Source: Glaciimonas sp. CA11.2
GTDB lineage: Bacteria; Pseudomonadota; Gammaproteobacteria; Burkholderiales; Burkholderiaceae_D
Length of the DNA stretch: 64,000 nucleotides
Direction: 5' to 3'
Assembly (NCBI RefSeq): GCF_034314045.1
Contig: NZ_JAVIWL010000001.1
Location: 4,526,001 to 4,590,000, forward strand
The notes under the pieces: generated by a model
Seen by the model: the letters and a program-made list of their open reading frames with translations, nothing else
What the model was told of the DNA's origin: nothing
Database searches by the model: none
In this document: positions 37,341-46,180 of the stretch, piece after piece
Numbering within the stretch: the stretch's first letter is position 1
How the letters are laid out: each line of letters starts with the position of its first letter
Position numbers and translations under genes: made by a program

Positions 37341-38144
37341 TTAACAAATGTCGATCCAATCGAATCCGTCTTCCTGACAGGCAATCGTTAATTCAATATC
37401 TTGATTTTTTCTGCCGCGATTAAGCGCTGCCAGTGCGAGTTCGCGAGTGTTATTACGCAGACTTAAATGCGCGCCGATTACTTTACGCAAAACCGACTGA
37501 TCTAACGCAGCCAAGATGTCTGCAGCAACATCATTTGAAAGATGCCCATACTCACCGCCGATACGACGCTTAAGTGAAGGTGGGTAAGCTGAATCGAGAA
37601 GCATCTGACTATCATGATTGCACTCTAAAACAAGTGCGTGACAACCGTTTAGAGCGCGAATCAAGTGATTTGTGGATTTTCCAGCATCGGTTAACACGCC
37701 AAGCCGTAATGTGCCATCACTAGCAACGTATTGCACCGGCTCTCTGGCGTCATGAGGAACGGTATAGGGCGTCAATTCCAAATCTCCGATAGTCAGAACT
37801 TCACCATCGCGACAAAAATGCATCTCAACCGCACTACGCGTTTTAAGTGATTTTGAGATGGCAGCAAAGGTGCCATGCGTCAGCCATACGGGTAATGCAT
37901 AACGGCGAGCTAGTTTGAAGACACCACCAATATGATCCTGATGCTCATGTGTGACAACAATAGCAGATAAATCAGTGGGATCGAGACCTAACCTAGCCAA
38001 ACGACGTTCGGTCTCTTTAATGCCAAAGCCACAATCCAACATAACGTTGGTTGTGGCTTTGGTTTCAGTAGAAGGGGTAGCAGAAGCGCTGGAAATCAAT
38101 AAGGCATTACCTTCGCTACCGCTTCCGAGGCTGGCAAATTTCAA
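37341..38144 (-). CDS. MBL-fold metallo-hydrolase, YycJ/WalJ-like
   Basis: A 267-residue metallo-beta-lactamase-fold hydrolase. The zinc motif THEHQDHIGG provides His66, His68, Asp70 and His71, and later ligands lie in LECNHD and AHLSLRN. The opening FASLGSGSEGN is characteristic of the YycJ/WalJ group, thought to be nucleases or phosphodiesterases in DNA metabolism. The start is TTG at 38144: TAGGA lies eight bases before it and the family always starts at this motif. It is the last gene of the dapA-bamC-MBL unit seen in many betaproteobacteria. Confidence 0.88.
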   Translation of the reverse strand: MKFASLGSGSEGNALLISSASATPSTETKATTNVMLDCGFGIKETERRLARLGLDPTDLSAIVVTHEHQDHIGGVFKLARRYALPVWLTHGTFAAISKSLKTRSAVEMHFCRDGEVLTIGDLELTPYTVPHDAREPVQYVASDGTLRLGVLTDAGKSTNHLIRALNGCHALVLECNHDSQMLLDSAYPPSLKRRIGGEYGHLSNDVAADILAALDQSVLRKVIGAHLSLRNNTRELALAALNRGRKNQDIELTIACQEDGFDWIDIC

Positions 38145-38216
38145 CGACTAATCCTAAGATGCAATTGCCTCGCAGCACTAACTGCGACACAATTGCAAAA
38201 ACAACACTACAAACAA

Positions 38217-39389
38217 TTACTTAAGTTGCTCGTTCAACAAAGTCAGGATTTTGTCTCCCGCTGGCGACGTTTCTGGTTGACCTGCGTTATTCTGCACTGC
38301 AACCTGACTCGCCGAACCGGAAGCCTTTACAACGACCCGATAGCGGGCAGCCTTTTTATCGTCCTTCTTAGAACTTGTGAACATTTTTGAGAAGAAACCA
38401 GCTGATTTCTTGTCTTTAGCCTCTTCATCTTGATCGACGTATCGGACAAAATAGACACCTTGCGTGCGATCACGATCTTCTACTGTGAAGCCGACGCGAT
38501 CAAGCGCCAAACCAACACGTCGCCAAGCGCGATCAGAACTTTCGTCTACTTCAACGTAACTCGTCCCGAGAGCACCCTTTACAAGCTTAGAACGCGCTTG
38601 TAACGACGGTGAATTAGCCACCGCCGCTTTTGCCTTCACCTGATCCGCACCGAGGCGAGACATCAAACGCGACAAAAACTCAGCTTCTAACTGTGGATCT
38701 TCTGGGCGCGAAGTCCAGATACTCGTTTCTTTTGAAGCGCCAGTAAGCACCTCTTCCGCGCCGCGATGACTGATATAAACTTCGGTCGTACCGTTTGGCC
38801 CACGTTCAAGGCGCGTACGGAACTTGTCACGTTCCCCCGTCGAATAGATTGAATCGAATACTTTACCCAGCGTATTACGCAGAAAATCTTGTGGTATCTT
38901 GGCCCGATTTTCGGCCCAATCGGTTTCCATTACGCCAGTATCAGGATTTTCGGTATTGATCAAAAATCCTGAATCTTGCCAAAAGTCTTTAATCTTTGGC
39001 CACAACTTCTCTGGAGTAGTTTGCACCACTAACCAGCGCTGCGAGCCATCACGTTCGATATGCATATCCGGCGCACCGTTAGGCGCAATCACGGCAACAT
39101 CAGCTGCGGGTTTAATACCTTGTTGAAGGTTATAACCTGAAGCAGTGGCTGTTCCTTGATTTGAATCTGGAATAGCATAGCGATTTTCCCGCTGCAATTG
39201 CGTCAAATCAGGTGGAATATCAAGCTTTGGCGTTTTTACTTTATCAGCGCTTTTGTAATCGATACGATCCGGCTCCATCATTGAATTGATAGAGGAGCAA
39301 CCTGCCAAGCTGGTTAATGCCAGAGTGAAAACAAGATTACGTTGAATAGCACTGCGTGATGTCGAAGGAATGTTCTTGCGAATAGTCAT
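38217..39389 (-). CDS. bamC: outer membrane protein assembly factor BamC
   Basis: A lipoprotein of the BAM complex that inserts beta-barrel proteins into the outer membrane. The signal peptide ends in the lipobox LAGC (Cys31), followed by the conserved unstructured N-terminus that binds BamD (YKSADKVKTPKLDIPPDLTQL). Two helix-grip domains follow (RWLVVQTTPEKLWPKIKDFWQ, about residues 110-220; SYVEVDESSDRAWRRVGLALDR, about 275-335). A Lys-rich loop (FTSSKKDDKKAARY) precedes the last strand. The 390-residue length is usual. Downstream of dapA, as in E. coli. Confidence 0.95.
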   Translation of the reverse strand: MTIRKNIPSTSRSAIQRNLVFTLALTSLAGCSSINSMMEPDRIDYKSADKVKTPKLDIPPDLTQLQRENRYAIPDSNQGTATASGYNLQQGIKPAADVAVIAPNGAPDMHIERDGSQRWLVVQTTPEKLWPKIKDFWQDSGFLINTENPDTGVMETDWAENRAKIPQDFLRNTLGKVFDSIYSTGERDKFRTRLERGPNGTTEVYISHRGAEEVLTGASKETSIWTSRPEDPQLEAEFLSRLMSRLGADQVKAKAAVANSPSLQARSKLVKGALGTSYVEVDESSDRAWRRVGLALDRVGFTVEDRDRTQGVYFVRYVDQDEEAKDKKSAGFFSKMFTSSKKDDKKAARYRVVVKASGSASQVAVQNNAGQPETSPAGDKILTLLNEQLK

Positions 39390-39447
39390 GTGAATACAGA
39401 ATGAATGGAACGAGAAAAATTCTAGAGAAAACGCCTGTCAGCGCAGC

Positions 39448-40326
39448 TTATTTTAATACACCTGATTCGCGCAATGCTGCTCGGACAGGTGCGTGAAATT
39501 CCGGTGACAACGGCACCAGAGGCAAACGTATTCCTGAAGGGATCATTCCCATTTCGCACAATGCCCATTTAGCCGCAATCGGATTTGGCTCAATAAATAA
39601 TTGAACGTGCAACGGCAGCAACTTATTATTTATCCGAATGGCTTCAGCTACGTCACCTTTGATCGCTGCGACACACAACAAATGCATATCCCGAGGCGCG
39701 ACGTTAGCAGTGACTGAAATATTACCTTTGCCACCGCAGAACATAAGTGCCATCGCGGTCGCATCATCGCCGGAATATACGGCAAAATCTGCCGGTGCCA
39801 AACGCAGTAAATCAGTAACACGTGCAATATTACCAGTCGCATCTTTAACCCCGATGATGCCGGGAATTTGCGCCAGACGCAAAATCGTTTCATTGCTCAT
39901 ATCCGCTACCGTACGGCCTGGTACGTTATACAGAATGACCGGCAGATCAACAGATTCCGCAATTTTCTTAAAATGCTGATACATGCCTTCTTGCGTCGGC
40001 TTATTGTAATAAGGCACAACTTGCAAAGAGGCATCTGCACCAACCTCTTTGGCATAGCGCGTCAAATTGATTGCCTCAGCGGTAGAGTTGCCACCAGTGC
40101 CAGCAATGATCGGAATACGTTTTGCAGCATGCTCCACTGCAACTTTGATTAATTCACAATGCTCTGCTTCCGGGAGCGTTGGCGATTCACCTGAAGTGCC
40201 GACGATAACAATGGCGTCAGTACCTTCGGCGATGTGCCAATCTATCAGATTACGTAAACCTGGCAAATCAAGGCTGCCGTCCGAATGCATGGGAGTGATG
40301 ATTGCAACGATGCTACCTTGGATCAT
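39448..40326 (-). CDS. dapA: 4-hydroxy-tetrahydrodipicolinate synthase
   Basis: DapA condenses pyruvate with aspartate semialdehyde, the first committed step to diaminopimelate and lysine. With start ATG 40326 the protein has 292 residues, identical to E. coli DapA in length, and the active-site residues fall at the same numbers: Thr44 (VGTSGESPT), Tyr133 ([10 protein letters not shown]) and Schiff-base Lys161 (GVKDATGN). The open frame continues 30 residues upstream without family similarity. First gene of the dapA-bamC unit. The 193 bases upstream are AT-rich and hold the probable promoter. Confidence 0.97.
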   Translation of the reverse strand: MIQGSIVAIITPMHSDGSLDLPGLRNLIDWHIAEGTDAIVIVGTSGESPTLPEAEHCELIKVAVEHAAKRIPIIAGTGGNSTAEAINLTRYAKEVGADASLQVVPYYNKPTQEGMYQHFKKIAESVDLPVILYNVPGRTVADMSNETILRLAQIPGIIGVKDATGNIARVTDLLRLAPADFAVYSGDDATAMALMFCGGKGNISVTANVAPRDMHLLCVAAIKGDVAEAIRINNKLLPLHVQLFIEPNPIAAKWALCEMGMIPSGIRLPLVPLSPEFHAPVRAALRESGVLK

Positions 40327-40519
40327 GATAGTCAATACGAAAGAGATAAAAACCTGATTGTAGCGGATCGCCGCCAATATGGGGAAATTCCACCTGCAAT
40401 TCAAATCAAATAACAAATTAAATTACTAAATTGATACCTAAGTAATTTAACGCTTAAAATCTATCTTTGAAATTATTGAAAATACAGAATCAAAAAACAA
40501 GCTTGGCTCAGATAATATT

Positions 40520-41107
40520 TTAATCTAGCCGTAGACCGCTAACGGAACTAGCAGTTCCTTTTATCGCGAAAATCCGCTGAATCATGGCTGGCTTAGGTCG
40601 CTCAACAAAACCTTCCTCAAACGCGACAACATGCCAGACATTCTCGCTATCAGCCTCCAACCACCGCAACAATTCTCCATGTTCCAGCAAAAAATCGGGG
40701 TTACTGGGTCTGCCAAACTGTTGATTACCTTCAGCAAAGGTCTCGTATAACAAGATGCCTTGATTGGCAATGCTATCAAGCATTAAGGCAACTAGCGGTC
40801 GATATAAATAGTTCGTCACCACCACACCAGAGAACCGCGCCGGTTGAAACAATTCGGCAAGCGCATCGTCGTCGCCAGTTTCTAAATCAATCTGGTATGT
40901 GGCAATTTGTGTTGCCGCAATACCGGCGAGCAGGTTCGGATTACGATCAACCGCCAACATATCCTTGCCCGACGTCGCCAAAAATAGACTGTGGCGCCCT
41001 TCACCGCAAGCCAAATCGAGAACCTGTCCGGCTGGAATGGCTGACGCAAAACGACTAACCCAGCTGGATACAGGCAACGCTGTGATCGTCATCGGTTTAA
41101 CAATCAT
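40520..41107 (-). CDS. class I SAM-dependent methyltransferase
   Basis: A small Rossmann-fold methyltransferase of about 195 residues. Motif I is VLDLACGEGRHSLFLA, the acidic end of strand 2 is in MLAVDRN, and motif IV-like FSGVVVTNYLYRP follows. The overall type is close to TehB/methyltransferase-11 proteins. Acceptor unknown. Start uncertain: ATG 41107 is used; TTG 41137 would add ten residues, and neither has a clear ribosome site. It lies 46 bases downstream of trpS. Confidence 0.78.
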   Translation of the reverse strand: MIVKPMTITALPVSSWVSRFASAIPAGQVLDLACGEGRHSLFLATSGKDMLAVDRNPNLLAGIAATQIATYQIDLETGDDDALAELFQPARFSGVVVTNYLYRPLVALMLDSIANQGILLYETFAEGNQQFGRPSNPDFLLEHGELLRWLEADSENVWHVVAFEEGFVERPKPAMIQRIFAIKGTASSVSGLRLD

Positions 41108-41153
41108 CGTGTCAGGCACCCATACATGATTAGACAAATAAGGAGACTATCAA

Positions 41154-42356
41154 TCAACTGTAGCTCAAACCCATCGCCTCACGCACGTCGCGCATCGTAT
41201 CTTGCGCCAATTTGCGGGCATGATCTGCGCCATCGGCAACAATGGCGCGCACCAGCGAAGGATCATCCAGATACTGTTGCGCTCGCTCGTGCATAGGCTC
41301 TTGCTCGCGGACGATGGCATCAATCACCGGTTGCTTGCACTCCAGACAACCAATGCCAGCCGAGCGACAGCCTTTTGCCGCCCACTCCTGCGTGGCAGTA
41401 TCGGAATACACCAAATGAAACTGCCAAACAGGGCACTTGGCCGGCTCACCCGGATCAGTGCGTCGCACGCGTGCCGGATCAGTTGGCATCGTGCGCACCT
41501 TCTTGGTAACGACGTCTTTGTCATCGCGCAAGGCGATCGAGTTGCCATAGCTTTTCGACATTTTTTGGCCATCCAGGCCTGGCAAGCGAGACGCATCCGT
41601 CAACAGCGCTTGAGGCTCGGAAAGAATCAATTTGCGACTTCCTTCCAGAAATCCAAATAGACGTTCACGATCAATCATTGACAGATTTTGCGCATCGTCC
41701 AGCATCGCTTTGGCTTGCTCGAGAGCCTCTTCGCTCCCCTTCTGCTGAAAATCAACGCGCAGTTCGTTGTATAACTTGGCGCGTTTGCTACCTAATTTTT
41801 TGACGGCATCTTGCGCTTTTTCTTCAAAGCCTTTTTCTTTGCCATATAGATGATTGAAGCGACGGGCGATCTCTCGCATCATTTCGATGTGGGGGACCTG
41901 ATCGTCACCGACCGGCACTTGCGTGGCACGATAAATCAGCACGTCAGCTGCTTGCAACAACGGGTAACCAAGAAAACCGTAGGTAGCCAGATCGCGATCA
42001 GCGAGCTTTTCTTGCTGATCCTTATAAGTCGGAACACGTTCCAACCACCCAAGTGGCGTCGCCATTGATAGCAGTAAATGCAACTCGGCGTGCTCCGGCA
42101 CTTTCGACTGAATAAACAATGTCGATTGTGAGGGATCAACACCCGCAGCAAGCCAATCAATCAACATATCCCACGTGCTTGTTTCGATCTGGCTTGGATC
42201 GTCATAGTGAGTGGTCAGCGCGTGCCAGTCAGCGACAAAAAACAAACAAGGCAGTTCGGATTGCAACCGAACCCAGTTTTTCAAAGCGCCGTGATAATGG
42301 CCAAGATGCAATGCGCCAGTGGGGCGCATGCCAGATACAACGCGATCAGGATACAT
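41154..42356 (-). CDS. trpS: tryptophanyl-tRNA synthetase
   Basis: Charges tRNA-Trp. The 400-residue class I synthetase has the HIGH-type signature in GALHLGHYHGAL and KMSKS in DGQKMSKSYGN. It is longer than the 334-residue E. coli enzyme because of an inserted segment between the catalytic and anticodon regions (GEPAKCPVWQFHLVYS, residues about 300-340, with CLECKQPV), a form common in betaproteobacteria. ATG 42356. Part of the leftward housekeeping run with the site-2 protease gene 47 bases upstream. Confidence 0.96.
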   Translation of the reverse strand: MYPDRVVSGMRPTGALHLGHYHGALKNWVRLQSELPCLFFVADWHALTTHYDDPSQIETSTWDMLIDWLAAGVDPSQSTLFIQSKVPEHAELHLLLSMATPLGWLERVPTYKDQQEKLADRDLATYGFLGYPLLQAADVLIYRATQVPVGDDQVPHIEMMREIARRFNHLYGKEKGFEEKAQDAVKKLGSKRAKLYNELRVDFQQKGSEEALEQAKAMLDDAQNLSMIDRERLFGFLEGSRKLILSEPQALLTDASRLPGLDGQKMSKSYGNSIALRDDKDVVTKKVRTMPTDPARVRRTDPGEPAKCPVWQFHLVYSDTATQEWAAKGCRSAGIGCLECKQPVIDAIVREQEPMHERAQQYLDDPSLVRAIVADGADHARKLAQDTMRDVREAMGLSYS

Positions 42357-42403
42357 AGTTAATGTGAGATGTCAGAGTAGCAAGATGAAAGGGGAATGCT
42401 GTG

Positions 42404-43093
42404 TCAACGCAACAGCATCAGTAGCGGTGTCACGATCCATTGTAGAACAGTCGACGCGATATGCATCAATGGCGTAATCCACACGACGTACAAAGTAGGT
42501 TGATCGCCAAATTGCGGTAACTTGATCAATAACAAAGCTAATACGATAAAGAAACCATATGGCTCAATCTTGGCAAGTTTAAACGCGTATGTATGCGGCA
42601 ACAAACTAAACAGAATACGACCGCCATCCAACGGCGGCAGCGGAAACAAATTAAGCGCAAATAACACCAGATTTATCCGGATACCGGCTTGTGCCATCAT
42701 TACAAAGAAATCCTTGGCTTCCGATCCAGAGGCAGCCAACCCGATCCATAACAACATCCAACCGAGTGCCATTACCAAATTTGCGGCTGGCCCGGCCAAG
42801 GCCACCCATGCCATGTCACGTTTAGGTTTGCGCAACTGACCAAAATTGACCGGTACAGGTTTTGCATAGCCAAAGAGGAATGCGCCACCAGTGGAAAAAT
42901 ACATTAACAACGGAATCAGTACAGTGCCAAAAGGATCAATGTGCTTGACAGGATTGAGACTCATGCGACCCAACATGTAAGCTGTGGAATCACCAAAATA
43001 CTTCGCTGCATAAGCATGTGCCGCTTCGTGCAAGGTAATGGCGAAAAGCATGGGTAACGCTAGTACGGCAATAGTTTGAATTAGTTCATTCAT
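42404..43093 (-). CDS. site-2 protease family (M50) membrane metalloprotease
   Basis: A 229-residue integral membrane zinc protease. The HExxH motif is AITLHEAAHAYAA in the first helix, and the third ligand region is LFPLPPLDGGRILFSLLP, the NPxPxxDGG-type motif of the family. About five to six hydrophobic helices span the protein. These small M50B proteins without a PDZ domain are widespread next to trpS in betaproteobacteria, and their substrates are unknown. Start ATG 43093 is preferred to TTG 43120. Confidence 0.9.
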   Translation of the reverse strand: MNELIQTIAVLALPMLFAITLHEAAHAYAAKYFGDSTAYMLGRMSLNPVKHIDPFGTVLIPLLMYFSTGGAFLFGYAKPVPVNFGQLRKPKRDMAWVALAGPAANLVMALGWMLLWIGLAASGSEAKDFFVMMAQAGIRINLVLFALNLFPLPPLDGGRILFSLLPHTYAFKLAKIEPYGFFIVLALLLIKLPQFGDQPTLYVVWITPLMHIASTVLQWIVTPLLMLLR

Positions 43094-43203
43094 TAGCAGA
43101 AGTTTAACAGAGAGGCCCAAAAGCCCGGCAAATTCGGAACAAATGACCAGTTAAAATCATTCGCTAAAAAAGAGTAACACGAATTAATTGTATTTTGGCA
43201 TGA

Positions 43204-43827
43204 CTATAAGCCAAACATCTGGATATCGCCGCGTCCCTGACGAATTAGCATTGGCTCATCTGCGGTCAAATCAATCACCGTAGTTGGCTCAAAACTACAC
43301 GCGCCACTATCGACAACCAATTCCACCTGTTTCTCCAGTTGATCGCGAATCTCATCGGCTTCAGTCAACGGCAATCCGCTACCCGGCAGAATCAGCGTAG
43401 TACCAATTAATGGCTGACCTAACTCTTCCAATAAAGCTTGCACGACCACATTTTCAGGCACACGCAAGCCGATCGTTTTGCGTGATGGATGGCTCAACCG
43501 GCGTGGCACTTCCTTTGATGCGCCCAAAATAAAAGTATAAGGCCCGGGCGTGCCACTTTTTAAAAGACGAAATTGCCGATTATCAATCTTGGCATATTCC
43601 GAAATTTCGCTCAGATCTTTACATAACAGCGTCAAGTGGTGTTTGTCATCCACGCCGCGAATCCGGCGCAATCGCTCGACCGCATCTTTATTATCCAACT
43701 GACACACCAAGGCATAACAGCAGTCGGTTGGCAACGCAACGATTCCGCCGGATTGAATAATTTGGACCGCTTGTTTAATCAACCGAAGTTGGGGGTTATC
43801 GGGATGAATGTGAAAAAACTGGCTCAT
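43204..43827 (-). CDS. L-threonylcarbamoyladenylate synthase family protein (Sua5/YciO/YrdC)
   Basis: A 207-residue YrdC-fold protein. FHIHPDNPQLRLIKQAVQII and GGIVALPTDCCYALVC form the nucleotide site, KHHLTLLCKDLSE and GPYTFILGASKEVPRR follow, and RVPEN is conserved. It resembles YciO more than TsaC, so the threonylcarbamoyl-AMP synthase role (tRNA t6A) is uncertain; another copy elsewhere may do that job. It is 110 bases upstream of the M50 gene and downstream of a leftward terminator. Confidence 0.85.
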   Translation of the reverse strand: MSQFFHIHPDNPQLRLIKQAVQIIQSGGIVALPTDCCYALVCQLDNKDAVERLRRIRGVDDKHHLTLLCKDLSEISEYAKIDNRQFRLLKSGTPGPYTFILGASKEVPRRLSHPSRKTIGLRVPENVVVQALLEELGQPLIGTTLILPGSGLPLTEADEIRDQLEKQVELVVDSGACSFEPTTVIDLTADEPMLIRQGRGDIQMFGL

Positions 43828-43847
43828 AGTTCTAACTCTCTAAATAT

Positions 43848-43878
43848 AAAAACGGCGATAGTCAATAGACTACCGCCG
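43848..43878 (-). terminator. leftward intrinsic terminator after htpX
   Basis: CGGCGATAGTC (43853-43863), loop AATA, GACTACCGCCG (43868-43878), one mismatch; on the minus strand it ends in TTTTT. It lies 48 bases after the htpX stop and separates it from the Sua5-like gene. Confidence 0.75.
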
Positions 43879-43925
43879 CCCTGCTACATCCCTTCAACGG
43901 TGGTTTTACACCCTATTTTGAATGA

Positions 43926-44810
43926 TTACAGTGCTGTAACGTGAGGATTACGTAACGCTGCAATCCGTTGTTCGATCGGTGGATGGCTTGAAAATAGCGC
44001 CATAAATCCAGGCTTGTCGTTAATACCCATCGCTGCCATCGATTCCGGCAACGAAGCTGCCTGGCCGCCACCGAGACGAGCCAGTGCGTGTTGCATTGGC
44101 AGACTACTGCCCATTAATTTAGCCGAACCGGCATCAGCCCGAAACTCCCTGTGGCGCGAGAACCAGGCTACGATCATTGAAGCACCAATTCCCAACACCA
44201 CTTGCGTAACGATCACGGAGATCATGTAACCAATACCGGGACCATCATTGTTACCACGTGACATGGCGCGATCAACCGCGTAACCAATGACACGGGACAA
44301 AAACACGACGAAAGTGTTCAAAACGCCTTGGATGAGTGTCATCGTCACCATGTCACCGTTCGCAATGTGCGCGATTTCATGCCCAAGCACCGCCTCAACT
44401 TCTTCTTTCGTCATGCTTTCAAGCAGGCCGGTCGAAACCGCCACCAATGCAGAGTTTTTAAAAGCCCCAGTCGCAAATGCGTTAGGCTCGCCTTGGAATA
44501 CTGCGACCTCCGGCATACCGATCCCTGCGCGTTGTGCCAACTTGCCGACCGTGTCGACCAACCAGACCTCGGTAGAGTTGGACGGCGAAACAATCACGTG
44601 CGCACCGGTAGAGCGTTTCGCCATCCACTTGCTGATCAATAGCGAAAAAATTGAACCTGCGAAGCCAACTATCAGCGAAAATACCATTAATTTTGGTATA
44701 TCGAGGCCACTGCGCGTCAGAAAACGGTCCACGCCCAGCAACGATAGGACGACGCTCAACACCAGCATTACTGCAATATTTGTGGCGAGGAACAGGAAAA
44801 TACGTTTCAT
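43926..44810 (-). CDS. htpX: protease HtpX
   Basis: An inner-membrane M48 zinc protease that removes misfolded membrane proteins, with FtsH. The 294-residue protein has two N-terminal membrane helices (residues 4-24 and 38-60), the catalytic motif His144-Glu-x-x-His148 ([15 protein letters not shown]), two further helices (about 155-175 and 190-215) and the Glu ligand region [13 protein letters not shown]. The C-terminus [15 protein letters not shown] is diagnostic. ATG 44810 has TAGGAG upstream. Usually heat- or Cpx-regulated; no such site was identified here. Confidence 0.96.
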   Translation of the reverse strand: MKRIFLFLATNIAVMLVLSVVLSLLGVDRFLTRSGLDIPKLMVFSLIVGFAGSIFSLLISKWMAKRSTGAHVIVSPSNSTEVWLVDTVGKLAQRAGIGMPEVAVFQGEPNAFATGAFKNSALVAVSTGLLESMTKEEVEAVLGHEIAHIANGDMVTMTLIQGVLNTFVVFLSRVIGYAVDRAMSRGNNDGPGIGYMISVIVTQVVLGIGASMIVAWFSRHREFRADAGSAKLMGSSLPMQHALARLGGGQAASLPESMAAMGINDKPGFMALFSSHPPIEQRIAALRNPHVTAL

Positions 44811-45074
44811 GCGCAGGACTCCTAAGTGATGGATGTAACATAAATGAGACTGTTATTACTAATTTCAAGGTACGGCGCTTTGACAACGACCTTATAACAA
44901 CGTTCTCTATTTTTAACACTCCAGCCTTAGTTTTCCCCAAATACGCGATTTTGCCAGAAAATTTTATGGGGAATCGGCCTAAACGCGGCCGAAACATGTT
45001 TGCACTCTCGCAGAAATATCGGTTCTTGTCTGACGAATTGAATGGGTAATCCGTTAGGCAAGACGCGGGCCCGT

Positions 45075-45923
45075 TTAATTTTGTTCTTGTAAAGCCCAAT
45101 CGTGCCAGACCGGTATCACATTATCAGGCAATGGCGGCAAGGCGCCAAGATCGACACGGGATTCGCCAGGACTATGAAAATCTGACCCGCGTGATGCTAG
45201 AAAACCGTAGGTCGCGGCCACTTTTGCATATTCAACATATTGATCTGGCGAGTGACTTCCGGTGTTAACCTCTATCGCCGTACCACCCAATTGCTTAAAT
45301 TCATCGAAGAACGCACCAAATGCGACATCACTCAGATGATAGCGCCCCGGATGGGCGACGATTGCAATGCCGCCGGCACCGCGAATCCAGTTAACCGCCT
45401 GCGCCAGACTAGCCCAACGATGCGGCACGTAACCTGGTTTACCTTCAGTCAAATAATTGCGAAAGACTTCGTGGGTATCGGCGCAACGTCCAATTTCCAC
45501 CAGATAGCGCGCAAAATGGGTCCGGGAAATCAAATCCGGATTGCCCACATGCTTCAGTGCTCCCTCAAATGCATACGGAATACCGATTGCCGCTAATTGA
45601 GCAGCCATGTCACGCGCACGCCGCTCACGTCCACCACGCGTTGCGGCCAGACCGTCGAGCAGCGCCTGATTGGTTTCGTCGATTTTTAGCCCAACGATAT
45701 GAATCGTGTGACCGGCCCACGTAATCGAAATTTCGACGCCTGTCACAAACTGCAGATTGAGCACGCGCGCGGCGGCCCGCGCTTCGGCTATCCCACTCAC
45801 CTCATCGTGATCGGTTAAGGCCCAGACGTCAACGCCGTTAGCTTTGGCACGCGCAGCCACCGCCGTCGGCGTTAACATTCCGTCGGAAATATTCGAGTGA
45901 CAATGGAGATCTACATTCAGCAT
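45075..45923 (-). CDS. PHP-domain phosphatase, YciV/Rnm-like (3',5'-nucleoside bisphosphate phosphatase)
   Basis: A trinuclear-metal PHP hydrolase of 282 residues. Metal ligands are visible in VDLHCHSNISDG, WALTDHDEVSG, VTGVEIS, IVAHPGRYHL and ASRGSDFHSP. Homologues hydrolyse 3',5'-bisphosphonucleotides (pAp) and trim 5' ends of rRNA (RNase AM). ATG 45923 begins directly at the LNVDLHCHS motif; a TTG five codons upstream is possible. It lies at the head of the leftward housekeeping run. Confidence 0.9.
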   Translation of the reverse strand: MLNVDLHCHSNISDGMLTPTAVAARAKANGVDVWALTDHDEVSGIAEARAAARVLNLQFVTGVEISITWAGHTIHIVGLKIDETNQALLDGLAATRGGRERRARDMAAQLAAIGIPYAFEGALKHVGNPDLISRTHFARYLVEIGRCADTHEVFRNYLTEGKPGYVPHRWASLAQAVNWIRGAGGIAIVAHPGRYHLSDVAFGAFFDEFKQLGGTAIEVNTGSHSPDQYVEYAKVAATYGFLASRGSDFHSPGESRVDLGALPPLPDNVIPVWHDWALQEQN

Positions 45924-45999
45924 TAAGAAACAGTTCAAAAGTCGCTATCAATCTATGATTGTACGCGCGATACGCCCCCTTTGCTGCGGCTGCACAATA

Positions 46000-46107
46000 A
46001 TATGACTTACGCAAACTGTTCCAAGCAAGGCGTGCCGACGAAGACAGTACGCGCCAACACGGCTAGGAAAGCACAACCCCGCTGGGAACAGTTTGCGTAA
46101 GTCCTAT
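46000..46107. mobile_element. palindromic MITE-like repeat
   Basis: Arms 46000-46022 and 46085-46107 are inverted copies with one mismatch in 23 bases (core GACTTACGCAAACTGTTCC, perfect over 19). They enclose 62 bases of GC-rich sequence. No coding capacity and no clean target duplication. Long matched arms around a non-coding core fit a miniature inverted-repeat element or a REP/BIME-like dispersed palindrome. It sits between the PHP gene and the omega-RNA-like element. Confidence 0.75.
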
Positions 46108-46180
46108 TTGGGACATATTGATGTCGGCGTTTATCGATTTGGCGATCAAATCTTCACAAACCGGACTAGCTTGATTTATA

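Noticed and set aside
44482..45099. Leftward 205-codon frame overlapping htpX start
   Set aside because: Out-of-frame shadow of htpX with no conserved motifs; the htpX frame has HExxH and correct length.
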